From an uncultured Bacteroidales bacterium (lineage in GTDB: Bacteria > Bacteroidota > Bacteroidia > Bacteroidales > Paludibacteraceae): a DNA stretch of 20,018 nt. This document shows, one piece after another, positions 1-6,307 of this stretch. The stretch is from positions 1-20,018 of the forward strand of contig CALEPS010000078.1 in NCBI GenBank assembly GCA_937910305.1. The letters run 5' to 3'. The position numbers and the translations under genes are program-made. A model generated the notes under the pieces. The model was not told the origin of the DNA. It made no database searches and saw nothing but the letters and a program-made list of their open reading frames with translations. Position 1 is the stretch's first letter, and every line of letters starts with the position of its first letter.

Positions 1-55
1 GCAGCCGAAAAATGCAATTAATCGTTCCCTTTAGGGATAAGAAAGTTGCAAAGAC

Positions 56-304
56 ATGAGTGAGACATATACATATACACCATCCGGAAACGAAAACCGC
101 AATATCTTTGCGGCATCCTGCGTGGAGTCTGTAGCTATAGCCTTGCGGCAACCGGCAGCGGAGGTTTATCAGAGGATGAAACGCGTTAACCTGATAGACG
201 AATATATATTCCCGTGCTATGAGGTATTGCATAGCGAGAGCCGCGAGAATGTCACACAAGATATTATCCAAACGCTTGAATTATGGGAACAGAAGGCATC
301 ATAG
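56..304 (+). CDS. DUF3791-family small protein (first of pair)
   Basis: An 82-residue soluble protein. Residues about 38-79 (YQRMKRVNLIDEYIFPCYEV, then LHSESRENVTQDI) fit the DUF3791 pattern, a short helical family usually encoded beside DUF3990 proteins in Bacteroidota and Firmicutes. No signal peptide or membrane segment is visible. Its last 22 bp overlap the next gene, so the two are probably translated together. The overlap with an ADP-ribosyltransferase-like gene suggests an antitoxin or partner role, but that is inference from context. A short inverted repeat (TCCCTTTAGGGA, 26-37) lies about 20 bp before the start and could be an operator or the end of an upstream terminator. The family call comes from motif recall without a profile search. 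Confidence 0.75.
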   Translation: MSETYTYTPSGNENRNIFAASCVESVAIALRQPAAEVYQRMKRVNLIDEYIFPCYEVLHSESRENVTQDIIQTLELWEQKAS

Positions 305-783
305 AAGTTTATCACGGCGGAACAGAACCTATTGAGCATCCGTTAGTGAGTGCAGGCCGTCCCGGCTTGGATTTCGGGCAGGGTTTCTATGTCACGGCTA
401 TGCGAGAGCAAGCCGAGTTATGGGCAGACCGCATGGCTCGTCGCCGTAAAGCGGATAAAATTCTTTCTGTTTATACTTTGGATATGGGTGCTCTGCGCAA
501 AAAGTATTCTTATCTTTTCTTTCCCAAATACGATAGTGACTGGCTCAATTTCATTGCGAACAGCCGCACCGGTAAACGTCCGTGGGCGAACTATGACTGC
601 ATAGAAGGCGGAATAGCCAATGACCGCGTCATTGACATGGTAGAAGCCTATATTGCAGGTACGGCAACAGCAGAGTTTGCATTGAGCGAACTGAGCAAAC
701 ACCAGCCCAATCATCAGATTTGTATTCTCAACCAACAGGCTATTGATGAGTGCCTGCATTTTAAGGAGAGTTTGGTATGTTAA
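283..783 (+). CDS. DUF3990 protein, ADP-ribosyltransferase-like putative toxin
   Basis: A 166-residue protein. The N-terminus carries EVYHGG, followed by LDFGQGFYVT at about residues 29-38 and QAELWADRMARRR. These match DUF3990, which is placed in the ADP-ribosyltransferase superfamily: the YHG segment resembles the NAD-binding H of ART folds and DFGxGFY is the family hallmark. The end (NHQICILNQQAIDECLHF) fits the usual DUF3990 C-terminal strand and helix. The ATG at 283 lies inside the end of the preceding gene, and the stop overlaps the ATG of the following gene. The compact three-gene cassette with two DUF3791-like neighbours resembles a toxin-antitoxin module. Its target and activity are unknown, and the toxin role is inference. 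Confidence 0.8.
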   Translation: MGTEGIIEVYHGGTEPIEHPLVSAGRPGLDFGQGFYVTAMREQAELWADRMARRRKADKILSVYTLDMGALRKKYSYLFFPKYDSDWLNFIANSRTGKRPWANYDCIEGGIANDRVIDMVEAYIAGTATAEFALSELSKHQPNHQICILNQQAIDECLHFKESLVC

Positions 784-962
784 GCAATGTATTAATGTGG
801 AATAAGATCGGGCGCGTGGTTACGCGTGTGAGCGAACAGAGAGGTATCAGTGCATCCCAAGCCTTGGACTTATTCTATACTTCGCCTCTTTGCAGCGAGT
901 TGCATGATCCGGCTACCGGGTTATACCTAATGGGCGATGAATATCTGGCGCAATCATTATAA
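777..962 (+). CDS. DUF3791-like small protein (second of pair)
   Basis: A 61-residue protein whose central segment (ISASQALDLFYTSPLCSELH, then DPATGLYLMGDEYLAQSL) follows the DUF3791 layout: a helix with xxAxxLFY, a short turn, a Y-L segment and a final helix. Its start codon overlaps the stop of the DUF3990 gene (ATGTTAA), a classic arrangement for coupled translation. It is diverged from the first DUF3791 protein of the cassette, so the two may have different jobs, such as one antitoxin and one accessory subunit. No catalytic residues are apparent. The coding call is firm because of the overlap. The function is inferred from neighbours. Confidence 0.72.
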   Translation: MLSNVLMWNKIGRVVTRVSEQRGISASQALDLFYTSPLCSELHDPATGLYLMGDEYLAQSL

Positions 963-994
963 CGCCAACTGATGTAAAATAAAATACACGTCCC

Positions 995-1240
995 TCTCCG
1001 AGACGCTAAACCGGAGAAAGACAAGCGCAAAGCGTTGCGCAACAACATATTAAAATAATAAGCATTACTATTATTTCGCGCAAACCGAAAGCCCTGCAAA
1101 ACTGACGGAAATAATGCACAGAAATAATATGTGGCAGCATATCTATAGGTATGCCTTGCCTGTTCATAATAGATGCTCATCTTGTGTGAGTTTCTTAGAA
1201 CAGGCAAAGGTTTCCTTGCAGGGCTGCCTTGGTTGCGCGA
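995..1240. other. Gene-free stem-loop cluster, possible structured RNA or recombination element
   Basis: The 319-bp gap between the DUF3791-like gene and the next gene holds successive inverted repeats: TCTCCG/CGGAGA (995-1000, 1012-1017), GCGCAA/TTGCGC (1025-1030, 1035-1040) and AATAATA/TATTATT (1054-1060, 1069-1075). A long outer stem pairs 1076-1099 with 1216-1240: TCGCGCAA and CC pair with GGTTGCGCGA with one bulged A, and AGCCCTGCAA pairs with TTGCAGGGCT. Nested inside it, TTGCCTGTTC (1156-1165) pairs with GAACAGGCAA (1198-1207). No open frame explains it. It could be a structured RNA, a long leader of the next gene, or a folded recombination site. I do not recognise the family. Confidence 0.45.
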
Positions 1241-1281
1241 TAAGAGACTCGCACTTTTTGTTAATTTAAATTTAAATAATC

Positions 1282-1764
1282 ATGAAAAAGTTATTTTTAA
1301 TTTTTATGGCAGTTGCCGTAATGGTTTCTTGTACCAAAAATCAAAGTGGTATCACAAACGAAGATCTACAAGGTACATATGATGCAGATTGTTCTTCACT
1401 CCTCAAACAATTATTAAATGAGGATGAAGATATGAAAAACGACCCATTTGCATTAGCTTTTGCAGAGATTTTAGTATCAGATATGGAAATGACATTGACT
1501 TTTGACAATGATTCCTTAGTTACAGAAACCAAGGGTGGAATTGTTGATTTTGCACAATCCTTTACAGACAAAAAAGATGATATTCGAAAGGCTTATCAAT
1601 ATGAGATAAGGAATGATTCTTTGTTGTATACAAAAGAGGAAGGTAAAGATTTCGAGGAATATGGAATTTTGCGAAAAACAGGAAACAATTGCGACTCTCT
1701 CATGTTGATTATGAAAGAGGAAAATGATAAAATAAATCAAATATCCATCGTTAAAAGAAAATAA
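1282..1764 (+). CDS. Putative lipoprotein of unknown function
   Basis: A 160-residue protein with a lipoprotein signal: KK, then the hydrophobic run LFLIFMAVAVMV, then a VSC lipobox at Cys17. The mature part is acidic. It alternates short strand-like segments (GTYDAD, MTLTFDNDSLV, YQYEIRNDSLLYT, YGILRK, DSLMLIMK), suggesting a small beta-barrel of the lipocalin-like type common among Bacteroidales lipoproteins. This fold idea is inference. It sits 11 bp before another exported protein, so the pair probably forms an operon. The upstream spacer 1241-1281 is A+T-rich, but I see no clean TAnnTTTG promoter. The base composition is clearly more A+T-rich than the operon after 6300. Confidence 0.8.
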   Translation: MKKLFLIFMAVAVMVSCTKNQSGITNEDLQGTYDADCSSLLKQLLNEDEDMKNDPFALAFAEILVSDMEMTLTFDNDSLVTETKGGIVDFAQSFTDKKDDIRKAYQYEIRNDSLLYTKEEGKDFEEYGILRKTGNNCDSLMLIMKEENDKINQISIVKRK

Positions 1765-1775
1765 TTTTTACCAAT

Positions 1776-2297
1776 ATGAAGAAATCACTTTTATTTGCAT
1801 TTATGCTATGCTTTGCAGGCATTGGAAATTGTGCAGAGTATATTACTTGGAATAATGGATGGAAACAATACCATGAGAAAACTGTTTTGAGCCATGATAA
1901 TATAAATGGATTGTATTTCTTATCGCTGAATGATAGTACAGACTTCCAAATGTACATAGACATATCTATGCAAGGTGATACAATCTGTGAATTGATGATA
2001 AATGCGCGAGATCAGGAAGGAAATCCAAAGATATTCTATTTTTGGGAAGAGAAAGCTACATATTTCTTTAATGTATTTAGAGATGGCGAAGATAAAAGAT
2101 TTTCTATTATTAAGTTTGAGTATAATGAAGAGAATGAATTTACTACCGGTTTAAATGCTAATGGATTAGGACAAAATAAACTTGCGAAACAAATCATACT
2201 CCAACTTATAGAAGGTCATCAACTCAAATTTATGGCAACTCCTAATTTAGCGGAATATCAAGAGATAAAGGAACTCATCATCCCAGGCTTGAAATAA
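1776..2297 (+). CDS. Exported protein of unknown function
   Basis: A 173-residue protein beginning MKKSLLFAFMLCFAGIGNCA, a plausible Sec signal peptide with cleavage near residue 21. The Cys at position 19 is preceded by GN, which is a poor lipobox, so secretion to the periplasm is more likely than lipid anchoring. The rest contains many aromatic and acidic strand-like segments (GLYFLSLNDSTDFQMYIDIS, FYFWEEKATYFFNVF) and a helical C-terminus. I recognise no family. It follows the lipoprotein gene by 11 bp and is probably co-transcribed with it. Because both mature proteins look beta-rich and lie beside homing-type endonuclease genes, they may be cargo of the same accessory island, which is inference. 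Confidence 0.72.
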   Translation: MKKSLLFAFMLCFAGIGNCAEYITWNNGWKQYHEKTVLSHDNINGLYFLSLNDSTDFQMYIDISMQGDTICELMINARDQEGNPKIFYFWEEKATYFFNVFRDGEDKRFSIIKFEYNEENEFTTGLNANGLGQNKLAKQIILQLIEGHQLKFMATPNLAEYQEIKELIIPGLK

Positions 2298-2311
2298 AAT
2301 TCAACGTACAA

Positions 2312-3109
2312 ATGAAACCAATACGGAAAACACCAGTAGTTCTCACAGAAGAGCAAGAACAATTTTTTATTGAAATATGGGAGAATAACCAAAGTTCTTC
2401 TGCGACGATCATCATCCGAGAAAAACTCGGATTAGCTTTAGATGTAATTGGTATATATGCTAAGCAACTACGTACTCAAGGAAAAATTAGAGATAAGAAA
2501 AAAAGCAGATTTAGCGATAGCGAGGTTTTATCATTTAAGACCGATTACGAAAATGGGCTGGCAATAAAAGAAATAGCAGAGAAACACCACAGAGATGTAA
2601 AGGCTGTTCGAAGATATTTAGTAGATACCTTTGGAGGACAACTTCCAAAGATTAACAAAAATTCCTTTGAAGGTGAGATTTGGGCTGATATTTATAATTG
2701 TGCCACACACCAAGTAAGCAATAAAGGGAGAATTTATGTTAAGGCTACGAATCAAATCATATATGGTCACTTAGTTCAAAAATACAGGTATGTTTATATA
2801 ACAGATAATGATGGTATTAAGCATCATTATGCAGTACATAGATTAGTCGCACAAGCATTTATTCCTAACCCGGAAAACAAAACGGAAGTAGATCATATAG
2901 ATAGTAATCCGGCAAACAATGATGTAACAAATTTACGGTGGGTAAATCATGAAGAACAATATAAAAACGAAGAAACAATAAAGAAAAAGCAACTTGGTCA
3001 AGAGCGCCAACAAAGAAGATGGAAAATAAAACCTCTTTTAGACAAAATTTTTGAAATAGAGCCAGACAAAATTGAACTAATCAAAATAATCATTGAATAC
3101 AAATCATAA
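2312..3109 (+). CDS. HNH homing-type endonuclease with NUMOD4 and HTH segments
   Basis: A 265-residue protein. Residues about 10-105 contain two helix-turn-helix-like stretches (LTEEQEQFF...; SDSEVLSFKTDYENGLAIKE, then IAEKHHRDVKAVRRYL). Residues 121-143 (GEIWADIYNCATHQVSNKGR and following) are a NUMOD4 DNA-binding motif. Residues 174-216 form an HNH_3 nuclease: AVHRLVAQAFIPNP, then VDHIDSNPANNDVTNLRWV, with His195 and Asn203/Asn207 as likely active-site residues. Such proteins cut DNA and usually spread as free-standing or intron-borne homing endonucleases in phages and mobile DNA. Its stop overlaps the next ATG by one base (TAATG). No intron or intein is evident here, so it looks free-standing. 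Confidence 0.88.
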   Translation: MKPIRKTPVVLTEEQEQFFIEIWENNQSSSATIIIREKLGLALDVIGIYAKQLRTQGKIRDKKKSRFSDSEVLSFKTDYENGLAIKEIAEKHHRDVKAVRRYLVDTFGGQLPKINKNSFEGEIWADIYNCATHQVSNKGRIYVKATNQIIYGHLVQKYRYVYITDNDGIKHHYAVHRLVAQAFIPNPENKTEVDHIDSNPANNDVTNLRWVNHEEQYKNEETIKKKQLGQERQQRRWKIKPLLDKIFEIEPDKIELIKIIIEYKS

Positions 3110-3450
3110 TGGAAACATTATCACTCATAATTGCAATAATCAGTTTGCTTGCAAGCCTTGTTACCTTATTTGCAGTATGTGGAAACATCTCCAATTTCTA
3201 CTATAATTGTAAACATTTCAAAGAAGGTGGTATGCGCATAACATACCTTTCTGGTGAGTATCGTGTATTTGAAGGATATGAGGAAAAAGTTTTATTATAT
3301 CAATCCTCTCCAAATCCGGAACATTATGTTGTGTGTAGAGAAATTGGCAAAATTGAAATACGAGAAGAGATTCCACATTTCAAAAAATGGACTTGGTCAC
3401 GTAAGTTTCACGACATCCGTGTGCCTTATTATCCCATCCGCTTACTCTAA
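3109..3450 (+). CDS. Small single-pass membrane protein, unknown
   Basis: A 113-residue protein with one N-terminal hydrophobic segment at about residues 4-28 (LSLIIAIISLLASLVTLFAV). A soluble tail of about 85 residues follows, rich in aromatic and charged residues (YLSGEYRVFEGYEEKVLLYQ, HFKKWTWSRKFHDIRVPYYP). It is translationally coupled to the HNH endonuclease through a TAATG stop/start overlap and precedes the GIY-YIG gene by 20 bp. I do not recognise a family. The overlap and the ordinary codon use support it being a real gene. Confidence 0.7.
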   Translation: METLSLIIAIISLLASLVTLFAVCGNISNFYYNCKHFKEGGMRITYLSGEYRVFEGYEEKVLLYQSSPNPEHYVVCREIGKIEIREEIPHFKKWTWSRKFHDIRVPYYPIRLL

Positions 3451-3470
3451 TCCAATATTTATAGCATAGA

Positions 3471-5330
3471 ATGACCACTGAAGAATTCATACAAAAGGCA
3501 AAAGCCATTCATGGGGATAAGTATGATTATTCCAAGGTGGAGTATGTAAATGCTTCTACAAATGTACGCATTATTTGTCCTATTCACGGAGAGTTTTTGC
3601 AGAGACCATCTCATCACCTTGGAGGGCACGGGTGCTCAAAATGTGCCGCTGAGATTAATGCGGCTAAAATGAGAATTTGGACTAAAGAAAAATGCCATGA
3701 GGTTGCCTCTCAATACACAAATTTATATTCATTTAGAACTGAAGCCGAAGCAGCATATAATGCTTCTCTCAAACATAATTGGCTAAAAGATTATACGTGG
3801 CTTTCATATAAAATTGACATGTCTACGCCCAAAAAGAAACGGCAGACCTATACGCAAGATGAGATAATAGAACGCCTTCGATCCTTGTTTGGAGAAAAAT
3901 ATAGTTATGAGCAGGTGGTCTTCAAGAATATGAAGACACCCATAACTCTTATTTGTCACGAGAAAGATGCCAACGGAGTTGAACATGGAGCGTTTACTAT
4001 GCGCCCAGATAATATCTTCTCTAGCCACCAAGAATGTCCAAAATGTTATGATGACCGAAGAAGCCAAGCACAGCGTAAGCCTGTTGAGCAATTTACTGAA
4101 GAAGCTACAAAAGTTCACGGAGGCTTATATGAATACCACAAAGTAAACTATGTAAACACAAACTCTAAAGTGTGTATAGTATGTCCTATCCATGGTGACT
4201 TTTGGCAAACGCCTTCTAACCATCTTCGAGGTAAAGGCTGTCCTTATTGCTCTGGAAATGCAAAGAAATGGAATAAGGAGACCTGCGAGGAAGAAGCTCA
4301 TAAGTATGAATATATTACCGATTTTAGCATAAGGGCTTCCGCAGCATACAATAAAGCACGCATCAATGGATGGTTGCAGGATTATACTTGGCTAACCAAA
4401 CGCCCGCCTAAAACTGCTGATTACGCTAAAGACAAGAAATACATATATGCCTATGAATTTGTAAGTCAAAAAGCGGTTTATATTGGTTTAACGAATAGCA
4501 TAATAAGACGAGACTGGCAGCACCGTAACCATAATGACTCATCCGTATTTCGTTTTGCGACTGAATATGGGTGCGAGATTCCAATTCCAAGAATATTAGA
4601 AGATGGTATTCCTATTTTTGAAAGTGGCAAACGAGAAGCATTTTGGGTAGAGCATTATAAGAAACTTAGTTGGAAATTGTTGAATAGAGCCAAGACTGGA
4701 GAAAGGGAAAGTTCTATTGGCCTAACCTATCCGCTTAAATGGACGAAAAAGGCCATTCGAGAAAAAGCCAAAGAATGCAACTTTGACATCAAGTTATTTC
4801 AAGAACTCTACATTGGAGCCTACGAAGCGATTTTGAGCCGTTATAGAGGTCTGCTTAACGAACTATTTCCGCATCGATCTATTCACACCCATCACACTAT
4901 TGAAGAAGCACTTCTCGTAGCAAGGAAAGGTAACTTTATAAATCGTATGCATTTATATCGAGAATGCTCATGGGCATATAGAATACTCTATAAAAAGAGC
5001 ATGCTGGATGAAATCTTTCCAAAGCCTAAAGAATATACGCGAGAAGAAGCCTTACAGGAAGCAAATAACTTCCTTACGCTTGATCAAATCAGGAGACAGA
5101 ACTATCGTCTGTATAACTATCTTAAAAAGAATAATCTTTTTAAAGTAGCAAAGCCTACTGATGCAAAATTTCGTCGAGTAAAAACAGTAGAAGAAGCATG
5201 GGAGATTTCTCAATACTATCCAAGTCTTACTGCTTTTCATAATCATGCAAGAACAGCATATCGAATGCTAAAAGAAGCTGGTTTGTTACAAAATAGATAC
5301 CCGAATTCAAGAAAATTCATAAAAAAATAA
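3471..5330 (+). CDS. Modular GIY-YIG endonuclease with DUF723-type zinc-finger repeats
   Basis: A 619-residue protein built from repeats. Three zinc-finger-like modules resembling DUF723 occur at about 1-62, 125-195 and 205-263. Each has a HGxxYxYxxVxYxN start, an (I/V)(I/V)CPIHGxF-like core and a closing CxxC; the middle copy is diverged, with ICHEKD and CPKC. Helical W-x-KExC modules ending in a WLxDYTWL motif follow the first and third fingers (about 70-111 and 267-308). A GIY-YIG nuclease lies at about 322-410: YAYEF, YIGLTNSIIRRDWQHR, Glu389 as likely metal ligand, Asn405. The C-terminus (423-610) has about four more helical modules of a related type. This fits a homing endonuclease with an extended DNA-reading array. 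It follows another endonuclease gene, suggesting mobile DNA. Confidence 0.82.
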   Translation: MTTEEFIQKAKAIHGDKYDYSKVEYVNASTNVRIICPIHGEFLQRPSHHLGGHGCSKCAAEINAAKMRIWTKEKCHEVASQYTNLYSFRTEAEAAYNASLKHNWLKDYTWLSYKIDMSTPKKKRQTYTQDEIIERLRSLFGEKYSYEQVVFKNMKTPITLICHEKDANGVEHGAFTMRPDNIFSSHQECPKCYDDRRSQAQRKPVEQFTEEATKVHGGLYEYHKVNYVNTNSKVCIVCPIHGDFWQTPSNHLRGKGCPYCSGNAKKWNKETCEEEAHKYEYITDFSIRASAAYNKARINGWLQDYTWLTKRPPKTADYAKDKKYIYAYEFVSQKAVYIGLTNSIIRRDWQHRNHNDSSVFRFATEYGCEIPIPRILEDGIPIFESGKREAFWVEHYKKLSWKLLNRAKTGERESSIGLTYPLKWTKKAIREKAKECNFDIKLFQELYIGAYEAILSRYRGLLNELFPHRSIHTHHTIEEALLVARKGNFINRMHLYRECSWAYRILYKKSMLDEIFPKPKEYTREEALQEANNFLTLDQIRRQNYRLYNYLKKNNLFKVAKPTDAKFRRVKTVEEAWEISQYYPSLTAFHNHARTAYRMLKEAGLLQNRYPNSRKFIKK

Positions 5331-5334
5331 TTTT

Positions 5335-5781
5335 ATGGAGAACTATATTTATAAAAGAAAAATGGACTTAGAGGCAGCCTCTACTTTGTTAACAAAAGTA
5401 ATGGAAAATGTACATGAGTCTGTGAAAAGGTATGAGAACAGAAAAGACTTTTTCGGTGAGATAATGTATAAGAAAGAATCTGATCGTTTCTCCGTATTTT
5501 GTCAATGTAAAGATAATTTAGACTTTGTAATAGGAGTGCTAAAGAGTTATATTGATAACCATCAAGATCCTTCTACGCCAAAAGTGATTTACTATTCTCC
5601 GAGAAAATTTACGTATATATATGATGTAGGAAAATTCCAAACTGAAGTACTCAAAGCAAAACGAAATATTGAAGCTTTATTATGGATAGCTAAAATTTCA
5701 AAAGGTGAAGAAATAGAACTATATCAAGAGTGCACTAAAAGGCTCAATTATGTATATTCGCATATCTCCAAGAATAGGTAA
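5335..5781 (+). CDS. Helical protein of unknown function
   Basis: A 148-residue soluble protein beginning 4 bp after the GIY-YIG gene, so almost certainly in the same transcript. It is rich in Lys, Glu and Tyr and predicted helical by eye, with heptad-like stretches at about 10-40 (DLEAASTLLTKVMENVHESV, then KRYENR) and 100-145. A central tyrosine-rich part (VIYYSPRKFTYIYDVGKF) may form a small sheet. No signal peptide, membrane segment or known catalytic motif is seen. It could be an accessory factor of the endonuclease or an unrelated cargo gene. I do not recognise the family. Confidence 0.65.
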   Translation: MENYIYKRKMDLEAASTLLTKVMENVHESVKRYENRKDFFGEIMYKKESDRFSVFCQCKDNLDFVIGVLKSYIDNHQDPSTPKVIYYSPRKFTYIYDVGKFQTEVLKAKRNIEALLWIAKISKGEEIELYQECTKRLNYVYSHISKNR

Positions 5782-5823
5782 CTATTTTCTATTTCTCAAT
5801 ACACGCGGCAATCGCAACTGAGG

Positions 5824-5860
5824 TGCCTCAAAAAAGTTTTATGTTCAACTTTTAGAGGCA
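5824..5860. other. Strong intergenic stem-loop
   Basis: TGCCTCAAAAAAGTT (5824-5838) pairs with AACTTTTAGAGGCA (5847-5860) around an 8-nt loop, with one mismatch or bulge in the A run. It sits 43 bp after the stop of the unknown helical protein. There is no T run after it, so it is not a standard terminator on the plus strand. It may be a processing site, a 3' end stabiliser, or the start of a small RNA that ends at the next hairpin. The surrounding 526-bp gap (5782-6307) otherwise contains no convincing gene. Confidence 0.5.
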
Positions 5861-5970
5861 TTACAAACAGCCACATCGCTTTTTTGAACATATATTTGGG
5901 AGTGAATCTGTGAATGGGTGGAGAATTATTATCTCAACCAAACCAGGTAGATAAAATGAAAAAAAGTTGC

Positions 5971-6000
5971 AAAAGAGGTGATAGATTTCGCCTCTTTTTT
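5971..6000 (+). terminator. Rho-independent terminator
   Basis: AAAAGAGG (5971-5978) pairs with CCTCTTTT (5991-5998) around a 12-nt loop and runs straight into a T tract, the standard intrinsic terminator layout on the plus strand. It lies about 190 bp after the last gene of the A+T-rich block. That is far for a gene terminator and leaves room for an unrecognised small transcript between 5790 and 5970. Confidence 0.7.
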
Positions 6001-6020
6001 GACTATATATAGAGGGGCAT

Positions 6021-6048
6021 GAAAAGTGAAAGGTGAAAGGTGAAAGGG
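6021..6048. repeat. Short tandem tract, GTGAAAG unit
   Basis: About three to four copies of a 7-bp unit (GTGAAAG with small changes) run through 6021-6048, just after the terminator-like hairpin. It is one of nine such 7-8 bp tracts in the window. Its purine-rich unit resembles the tract at 9133-9167 and the complement of that at 10028-10057. Confidence 0.7.
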
Positions 6049-6182
6049 AACAAGTAAACGCAAATCTTAATAATCGTAAACTTTTAGCCTTGACTAAAAT
6101 AATTCGAACTCGAAAGATATAAGCCATCAAAACAAGAATGCACACTAAAACGCACAAAAATACATAAAAATTGCTCACCCTA

Positions 6183-6213
6183 TTGCGCAATTCAGAAAAA
6201 AGTTGTACCTTTG
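6183..6213 (+). promoter_or_regulatory. Bacteroidota-type promoter for the phosphatase operon
   Basis: TTGC at 6183-6186, a 19-bp spacer, then TACCTTTG at 6206-6213 match the -33/-7 promoter of Bacteroidota (the -7 consensus is TAnnTTTG). Transcription would start about 7 bp downstream, leaving a leader of about 85-90 nt before the ATG at 6308. No terminator is seen between the three genes that follow, so it probably drives all of them. Confidence 0.85.
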
Positions 6214-6307
6214 CGACCTGGTTTGACAGAAAGAAAATAACACATAGTTAGCAATCGTCCAAGGTTGAAAGTAAAGAGTCAGAAGTGGACAAATACCCAA
6301 AATACAT

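Noticed and set aside
875..1207. Minus-strand open frame through the stem-loop gap
   Set aside because: It has no recognisable family, is Arg/Tyr-rich, overlaps the second DUF3791-like gene, and has no promoter. Stem-loops explain the region better.
1076..1240. Integron-type attC site
   Set aside because: The nested bulged arms resemble one, but the ends read TCGCGCAA and TTGCGCGA and do not fit the RYYYAAC/GTTRRRY core. No integron integrase is visible.
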